Positions 57,557 through 64,000 of a stretch of DNA of 64,000 nucleotides are shown here, piece by piece; the first letter of the stretch is position 1; each line of letters opens with the position of its first letter. Under the pieces are notes generated by a model. It was not told the DNA's origin. It saw nothing but the letters and a program-made list of their open reading frames with translations, and ran no database searches. A program made the position numbers and the translations under genes. Source of the stretch: Mallotus nudiflorus (Eukaryota > Streptophyta > Magnoliopsida > Malpighiales > Euphorbiaceae); the NCBI GenBank assembly GCA_947683625.1, contig CANTUR010000039.1, positions 1,488,001-1,552,000 on the forward strand, read 5' to 3'.

Positions 57557-58300
57557 TTAACTATCAATTAACTCAACATTCATAATAATAGGGTAGGTGC
57601 AGTTAGGGCCAAGGAAAACATACTTGAGGGATGAAGGTACAGCTTTAAGCTCCACCTTAGGTGCACTTTCCTCCTCAATTTTACAAAGACTTTCCATGAT
57701 AGAAGGCAAAGGTTCATACCTGGATGATTTACTCTTATTTAATACAGGATTTGCATTGATGTAATGCTCATCCCTTACTGCCTCTTTGTCCAATTCATCC
57801 TTTTCTGCATTATATGTTAGGCACACCTCCAATGGATCTTGGGTGAGCTGCTTTTTTAAGGTCTCCTCTACACAATTTTGTATTATGTCCACTCAAAAAT
57901 AGGACTCCATTGTTGGTGATTGTTTTTCCATCTTGAACACATCAAACTCTACCTTATTGTCTCCAATCTCCAAGAGTATCTTTCCCCTTTTCACATCTAT
58001 AATAGCTCCTATTATGGCCAAGAATTGATGCCCTAGAATTATTAGGATGTGGGTGTCCTCTCCCATTTCTAGGATAATGAAGTCTCCTGGGACATAGTAA
58101 TTTCCCACTTTAACTAGAACATCCTCCAAAATCCCATAAGGATATATGATGGACCTGTCAACAAGTTGCAAGGACACAATGGTCAGCTGGGGCTCACCAA
58201 TGTTCAACCTCCTACAAAAAGAGAGTGGAATTATACTTACACTTACACCAAGATCACAAAGAGATTTGCTTATAAATTCAGTTCAAATGGTATAAGGGAT
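57557..58300 (-). pseudogene. Element F protease and linker
   Basis: On the minus strand from about 58295: KSLCDLGVSVSIIPLSFCRR, with the catalytic Asp of the Athila CDLGAS motif kept, then 'LQLVDRSIIYPYGILEDVLV' and ILIILGHQFLAIIGAIIDV (usual LGRPFLAT). It is open until 57893. The linker 57892-57557 contains 'SAPKVELKAVPSSLKYVFLG' and leads to RT. Apart from the missing start codon and the stop at 57893, this segment is well preserved. Confidence 0.83.
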
Positions 58301-58589
58301 AGTAATACTCCCTGGATGTTTAAGCTTTTAGGGAAGCTTATTTTGGATGACAGCACTACACTCCTTATTAACGGGGATGGTATCATGGTCCTCCTACCTT
58401 CTTTTATGCAAGATGATGTCTTTCAGAAATTTTGAGTATGCAGGCATGGTGTTTATGACATCCAGGAGAGGTATGTTAAGCTTAAACTGCTGGAATGATT
58501 TCATAAACTTCTTGAATTATCTATCCAACTTGGATTTTTGCTACCTTTGGGGAAAAGGAAGTGGTGATGTCAAGGTAGGTATGACCTTC

Positions 58590-60054
58590 TTTTCCTCATG
58601 CTTTTCTTGTAAAGCCTTAGTCTACTTCTCTTTTGTTTCAATTTTAAGCATCACTTCTTTCTCTTTAGGTCCAACTTTGGGAATTTGCTTGCCACTTCTT
58701 AGGGTGACTGCCTTTACTTGCTCCCTAGGATTTTGTGGTTGACTAGGCAACATCCTAGCTAGCCTTGAACTCAAGGCTTGAGAGGCAAATTGATTCTCTA
58801 GCATCTTATTATGGGCATGTAGTTGGCCCATTTGAGCAGTCAGGTTCTTTATTACCTCTTTTTGTTCTTCTTAGTCCTTCAAAAAATTTTCCATCATAAC
58901 TTCCATATTTGACTTTTGTTCTCCTTGTTAAGGAAAAGTACTTTTTGTTGGAACCCGGGAGGTGGTGGCTTGAATCCTTGGTGATTGTTATACACCCCTC
59001 CTTCGTTAGACTATGAGAAGTTGGGATGGTTGCGCCAACCCGGATTGTAGGTATTTAAGTAGGGGTTACCTTGGTTTCTTTGGAAGTTAATGAGTGCATT
59101 GAGTTGCTCAATTGATGTCTCCTGTGAAAAAATCCTTTGGTAATCTAATGTAGAATACCCTCCTCCACAATACTCATATGAATAAACTACCATGGGGTTG
59201 ATCATTTTTTATGAAGCCTCCAACTTTTTTGTAAGCACGTCTATCTTAGCATTAAGGAGGTTCCAACTATCCAATTCATGCATCCCTACTACCTTCTTCG
59301 ATGCACGATGCCATAGTCTCAAAGAGATTTTAGGCATCCTCTGGTTTCTTGCTTATGAACAAACCTTATGTTATAGCATCAATGGTAATCCTCATCGGCT
59401 CTATGAGTTCTTGATAAAAAATTTGAATAAGAAACCATTAGGGAACACCATGATGTGGGCACTATCTCTGTAAGTCTTTGAAATGCTCCCAAGCCTCATA
59501 AAAAGATTCACCATTGTGTTGGGTGAAGCTTGTAATTTCTTTTCTGAATTTAGTTGTCTTCCCACAAGGGAAATATTTGCTCAAAAATGCCCTAGACAAC
59601 AAATCCCAGGAGGTGATTGATTGTGGTGCGAGAGAGTGCAACCACAATTTAGCCTTGTCCCTCAGAGAAAAGGGAAATAGCCCTAGTTTGATAGCATCCG
59701 AACTAACCCTGTTCATCTTAAATGTGTCGCATATTTCTAGGAACTGAGCTAGGTGAATGTTGGGATCTTTAGTTGAAAGACCTCCAAACTAAAATTGAGA
59801 AATCATCTGGATCATTGCAGGCTTAATTTTAAAATTGTTAGCATCCAAATTCAGTTTGACAATGCTACTTAGATTGTCTCCAGGGTTAGGCATCGTGTAC
59901 TCTTGAAGGGCACGATTCCTAGCTTGTTGAACCACTTGATCCTCTGCCATGATTTTCTTGTTTTTTCCCTCTTTTCTTTACGATTCTTTTTACAGGACTT
60001 TTCAATCTCAGGATTAAACTTTTCTAAGTTTTCTCCTTTAGACTGAGTGTTCAT
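58590..60054 (-). pseudogene. Element F gag
   Basis: The first ATG after the PBS is 60054. After a frameshift near 59940 the Athila Gag is readable: 'RALQEYTMPNPGDNLSSIV', FGGLSTKDPNIHLAQFLEI, then 59716-59462 open with 'MNRVSSDAIKLGLFPFSLRD', KAKLWLHSLAPQSITSWDLL and KEITSFTQHNGESFYEAWE. A decayed middle is followed by 'LPSQPQNPREQVKAVTLRSG' near 58730, the conserved end of Athila Gag, and a Lys/Glu-rich tail. At least three frameshifts and several stops are present. A zinc knuckle is not readable. Confidence 0.83.
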
Positions 60055-60157
60055 ACACTATAAAGTACCTGTCAAATAAAGATCAAAAACTATTATTAAG
60101 AAATAAAGAATACTAGTCTAAGAAAAGAAAAAATTAAATTAATACCAATAATTTCAA

Positions 60158-60175
60158 TCCCTGGCAACAACACCA
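60158..60175 (-). other. Element F primer-binding site
   Basis: The minus strand reads TGGTGTTGTTGCCAGGGA, 14 of 18 matches to the tRNA-Asp-type site; all four differences are C-to-T or G-to-A. Confidence 0.8.
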
Positions 60176-60181
60176 AAAACT

Positions 60182-61625
60182 TATTGCATTTTAAATACTT
60201 GCAAGTGCATAATTGTGGTTGCAATGTAAATGATTATCATTCCCACAGGGATTGACTATTGAATACCAATAATTCTTACTTATTATCTTAGCTATCAAAT
60301 CAATTTAATAATTTAGGTAAAATAAAAAAATGACTAATAGATTTGAGAAGTAAAATCAATTAATTGCAAACATAAAGTCTAGGTCTAGTTTCACTATTCC
60401 AACTAAATCATGAATACAACATTAATTTAATTAACCTAGAATTCAGTTAAGGGCAATTGCTCTAATTTACCTAAAGCCTCTCTCGAGTTCAATTAAGCAT
60501 GCAAAGATCAAGATTTAACCTACTCTTGTGATTAAAATTCTAATCCAAACTCATTAAGTTTTTTAGCAATTATTTGCCATCGTATCTCTACAGTTATGAC
60601 TCCCTAAACAGCTCGCCTACTCTTATGGCCGAGTGGTCTAAGTTCTTTAAACCATAAGCTAACAATTTCCCATAACTCTCATTGGTGAAATTGTCCATAA
60701 ATATGCAACTCAAACAGACCTAGAATGAATCACAAGATAATTATTAAAACACAAAGAATTAACTGAAAACCAAATCAATTATAATTAAGAATAAGTATTC
60801 AAATCATGCCATGGAATAACTACTCCTAATTGAGACTCTATAAACAAAAAATAGCGACTCATGGCTAAGACAAAATCCATGAATAATAAAAGAAAATAAG
60901 AAAAGGCTAATGAACACTAAAAAGTGGTGAGCTTAATCTCTTGAAAAATTATCCGCCTCTTCTGTATCTTGATCCCTCTCTTCTCCTTTTTTTAACCCTA
61001 GATATGTTGTTTTCCTTTTAAATGACTTAGGGTAGCTAAGGACTCATAAAGATCATCTAATTCCTTAATACATGCAGAATCGAGAACAATCTTCATGGCA
61101 CGGCTTGGCATCACAGCCATGACTTAAAACTGAAACAAACATAGAATTAAGTCTGAGAAGGGCACGACTTCTCCTCATGGGTTTAGGCAAGCTGTGCCCT
61201 TAAACTTCACTACACGACTTAGGTTCACGAGCATTTTGCCATGCCATGCGGTTCACTGCTTCTCAGGTACACTTGACGTGGCATCATGCAAGTCATGCGA
61301 AATTCTTGTGCAAGTCGTGACATATTCTTCAGAATTTTGAGGCTTTCATGGCTTGGACTCAGGCTTAGCTTTCTTCCTTCTTCCTGTCTAACCAAAATCC
61401 CTTGTTCTTTAGCCCATCAAAGTCAAAGTTTGGGGCCCACTAAAAGATAAAAGCAATAAATTAGTAAAATTCCACCAAAAGCACAATAATAAACCAAAAA
61501 GTACAAATAAGTCCTTGAACTATTCTAATGTCCTAATTATACCCAAAAACAACATTAATTAAGTTATTATCTATTTAAAAATTATTAAAATTCAACTCTA
61601 AGACATGTAAATAATTTACACATCA
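60182..61625 (-). repeat. Element F 5' LTR
   Basis: About 1,444 bp. The minus strand starts TGATGTGTAAATTATTTACA and ends ACTTGCAAG...GCAATA before the PBS. The end region shares the ACTTGCAA motif with element C. 61090-61320 holds many degenerate CATGGCACGGC / AGTCATG motifs. No partner LTR is in the window, so the outer edge rests on the TG alone. Confidence 0.7.
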
Positions 61626-62200
61626 AACCACACAACCAATGGGACTGGTAGAGTTAATGTTAAAATTCAACAACTAAGATATTGGGGATGTGAAAATTGT
61701 CAAAGCTCTATTCAATGTGGTAGATCTTCTTCTCACATACAATGGCATTATAGGCTGACCAATCCTTTATGAAATTGATGTAGTCATGAGCATTAGGCAT
61801 TTGATCATAAAGATTCCTTTGGAAGGCCAAGTCATAACAATTCATAGGGATCAGCATATTGCCAGACAATGCTATCTGTTAGCTGTCAAACCCTAGATGG
61901 AAGCATTCCCCCTAGAATCCCTAGAAGCTTAGAAACAAGCTGTTAATCCTGAGCCAATTGATCAAGTCCAAACTTTATGAATTGTTAAAGGAAAGATAGT
62001 CAGAATTGCCAATGAGCTTGATGATAAAGTCAAAAGTGGAATAAGCAAGGTTCTCATCAAGCATTCAAATAGTTTTGCTTCTAAGGCATCTGAGATCATT
62101 GGGGTAGATCCTTATATTGCCTCGCATAGCTTGAACATTAACTAGGGAGTTAAACCCATTGTTAAAAAAAAAAAAGGAACTTTTCATATGAGAGGCAGAA
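61626..62200 (+). pseudogene. Element G protease region (Tat-like)
   Basis: The plus frame reads PMGLVELMLKFNN, then VKALFNVVDLLLTYNGIIG, a stop where Arg is usual (CGA to TGA), PILYEIDVV, 'IKIPLEGQVITIHRDQHIAR' and QCYLLAVKP. This is the C-terminal half of the protease and the linker in Tat/Retand-type elements (VVD.P..YN.I.GRP). The active site would lie further left and is absent: element F borders it directly. Confidence 0.7.
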
Positions 62201-62930
62201 TGTCATCGCCAAGGAAATAAAAAAATTACTAGAAGTTGAATTCATCAAAGAAGTAACACACCTAGAATGGGTAGCTAATGTGGTGCCAGTAAAAAAATCA
62301 AATGGAAAGTGCAGAATGTGTGTTGACTATACTAAACTTAATAAAGCATGCCCAAAAGGCAACGATCCATTACCAATGATAGATCAGCTAGTAGACTCAA
62401 CTGCCTATCACAGCTTGTATAACTTTATTGATGCTACTTAAGGGTACTATTAGATCACAATGAAGAAGGAAGATCAGGAGAAAACATCATTTATCACTCA
62501 TGAAGGCCTTTATTGCTACAAGGTTATACCCTTTGGACTAAAGAATTCCAGAGCAACATAATAAAGGCTAATGAACCACGTGTTATAAGATCAAATTGGG
62601 AAAAATGTAGAAGTATATGTGGATGACATCATTGTCAAGAGCTAAGATGTAGAGCAACATTCTGAGGATCTTGACCAAATCCTTCGAATACTGGATCAAT
62701 ACTAGATCAAGCTTAATCTAAAGAAGTGTGTCTTTAAGGTAAAAGTAGAAAATTCCTAGGATTCATGATATCCCATAGAGGAATTGAAGCTAATCTAGAA
62801 AAGGTGAAAGCCATACTTAAAATGAAATCTCTAACATTGTTAAATGAGCTCTAGAAGTTTAATGGTAGAATAACAACCTTAGGCATTTCATATCCTGCTC
62901 AGCCAAATGGTTTCTACCATTATTCCAAGC
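62200..62930 (+). pseudogene. Element G reverse transcriptase
   Basis: 'EIKKLLEVEFIKEVTHLEWV', ANVVPVKKSNGKCRMCVDYT, KLNKACPKGNDPLPMIDQLV, then FIDAT, TAA, GYY, TAG, I where the family has FLDAYSGYHQI-type sequence. GLYCYKVIPFGLKNSRAT follows, and the catalytic box is intact: E-V-Y-V-D-D-I-I-V-K-S (about 62615). The thumb carries a one-base loss near 62750. Lineage: Tat-like, distinct from element B (YVDD kept, different flanking residues). Confidence 0.8.
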
Positions 62931-63380
62931 CCTTAAAAACTCTAAGAAATTTGTATAGAATGAAGAATGTCAGGCAGCCTTCAAAGACATTAAAAAATTC
63001 CTCTCATTAGCACCTCTACTCACCAAGCCAATCCCTAGAGAAGTCTTGTACCTGTATCTCTTTGTCAATTAAGAATCAGTTGTATCTGTACTGGTTAGAG
63101 AGGAAGGAAGCCATCATAATCTAGCATACTACATCTAAAAAATACTAAAAGGTTCAAAAGTCTGGTATCCCATGTTGGATAAGTTAGCCATGGCAGTCGT
63201 ACACACATCCCGAAAGCTTAGGCATTGTTTTCAAGCTCATTCTAGCTTCCTATTAAGGAAAATCTTACAAAGATCTTAAACATCCAGTAGACTTGTCCAA
63301 TGGTCAATATTTCTCAAATAATTTAATATTAGTTATGAACCTCGACAGCAAATTAAAGCCCAAACCTTGGCAGACTTTGT
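62931..63380 (+). pseudogene. Element G first RNase H and connection
   Basis: Decayed: frames with FKDIKKFLSLAPLLTKP, 'REVLYLYLFVN', SVSVLVREEG, KILKGSKVWYPMLDKLAMAV and HTSRKLRHCFQAHS can be followed across stops, matching the region between RT and the second RNase H of Tat-type elements. Confidence 0.65.
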
Positions 63381-64000
63381 GTAAGAGATGACAGTAGAAG
63401 ACTTTGCTGCTTCTGAATATCCAAAGTGGAAGTTATACATAGATGGAGTCTCATCCATCCTAGGATCCAAGGCTGGAATCATTATCAAAGGGCCAAACAA
63501 AGTGACAATCAGATATGCAGTGCAGATAACATATAAAGCCACTAATAATACAGCCAAGTACGAGGCACTCATCACAAGATTTAAGTTAGCTACTGAAGTT
63601 AGAATTGAGCATCTTAAGGTATACTCCTACTCATAATTGGTGGTCAACCAAATCAAAAAGATGTACCATATCAAGGAACCAAGCATCATCAAATACAAAG
63701 AGAAAGTTAGACAGCTCTCAAAGAAGATCAACCAAGATGGGGGATAATGGGAATCATTCAAATTCCTAGAAGTGAAAACTTAGAGGTAGACTTACTAGCG
63801 ATATCAGCAGTAGAAGATAGTCAAACATTTAAAGAGCTTGAGCTAACTGAGGAGTTGACGAAGCAAAGCATTGAGGAGGCAGAGATCATGGATATCTAAG
63901 AAGTAGCAAAATGGATGAAGCCAATCATTTAGTATCTCAAGCTTTGGGTATTCCCACAAGATACATTGAAGGCTTGGAAGTTAAAGATAAAAGCTACGCA
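63381..64000 (+). pseudogene. Element G second RNase H, runs off window
   Basis: 63388-63636 is open: FAASEYPKWKLYIDGVSSI (first Asp), 'GSKAGIIIKGPNKVTIRYAV', ATNNTAKYEALI, where the catalytic Glu (EAEYEAL) is Lys, and HLKVYSYS, where the Asp of YSDSQLVV is Tyr. A stop then replaces Gln in SQLVVNQI (CAA to TAA). The dual RNase H supports a Tat-group call. After 63750 the sequence continues towards integrase without a clear motif. Confidence 0.75.

Larger units (their letters stand above)
54152..61625 (-). mobile_element. Element F: second Athila-like element, 3' end missing
   Basis: On the minus strand: 5' LTR (61625-60182), PBS, gag, protease, RT, RNase H, integrase, post-integrase palindrome-rich block. 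The ATHILA ORF-1 region, PPT and 3' LTR are absent; the element stops where element C's 3' LTR is also cut. It is less decayed than element C: the RT FMDD box and the protease active site are intact. Confidence 0.85.

Noticed and set aside
58166..58742. Plus-strand open frames of 89 and 131 residues
   Set aside because: They are shadows of the element F gag and protease on the opposite strand, which match known families.
61626..64000. Endogenous pararetrovirus instead of a retrotransposon
   Set aside because: The second RNase H after the first, and the family phrases, are those of Tat-type LTR elements; no movement or coat protein motif was seen.

Overview
This window looks like repeat-rich heterochromatin from a flowering plant, probably a dicot. 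It is AT-rich and consists almost entirely of decayed LTR retrotransposons of plant lineages (Ty3/gypsy chromovirus, Tat/Ogre-like and Athila-like, plus Ty1/copia). It also holds a non-autonomous hAT-like insertion and an RNase H-like fragment. I found no intact host gene, rRNA, tRNA or CRISPR. Every retrotransposon gene is broken by stops, frameshifts or lost catalytic residues, so coding parts are called pseudogenes.

Layout. 1-1450: an LTR-like promoter segment with three G-boxes and a TATA box. 2786-10132 (minus): element A, a full-length chromovirus with both LTRs, PBS and PPT. 10133-15265: T-rich and AT-rich spacer with an RNase H-like fragment (12192-12663) interrupted upstream by a hAT-like insertion (12713-13663). 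15266-54151 (plus): element C, an Athila-like element of about 11.5 kb of its own sequence, stretched to 39 kb by three nested insertions. These are element B (17757-34654, plus, Tat/Ogre-like, 16.9 kb, inside C gag), element D (39092-46320, minus, Ty1/copia, after C integrase) and element E (46560-49807, a probable solo LTR). 54152-61625 (minus): element F, a second Athila-like element lacking its 3' end. 61626-64000 (plus): element G, a Tat-like pol fragment running off the window.

The most striking part is the non-pol half of element B. Between integrase and the 3' LTR it carries, in antisense, a decayed gene with a recognisable plant mobile domain (PMD) and three candidate GT-AG introns. 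Next to it is an array of about 21 copies of a 61-bp repeat. Each full unit can fold into two hairpins with the same GACCGA loop, and the stems differ by compensatory substitutions. A second, shorter array (52-bp units, 54159-54345) also has two palindromes per unit.

The nesting gives an order of events: C inserted before B, D and E, and the hAT-like element inserted after the RNase H-like fragment. Where family sequence is well known, many internal stops and several primer-site changes fit C-to-T or G-to-A transitions, as expected for long-methylated, silenced DNA. Domain calls come from reading translated motifs by eye; no database search was run.
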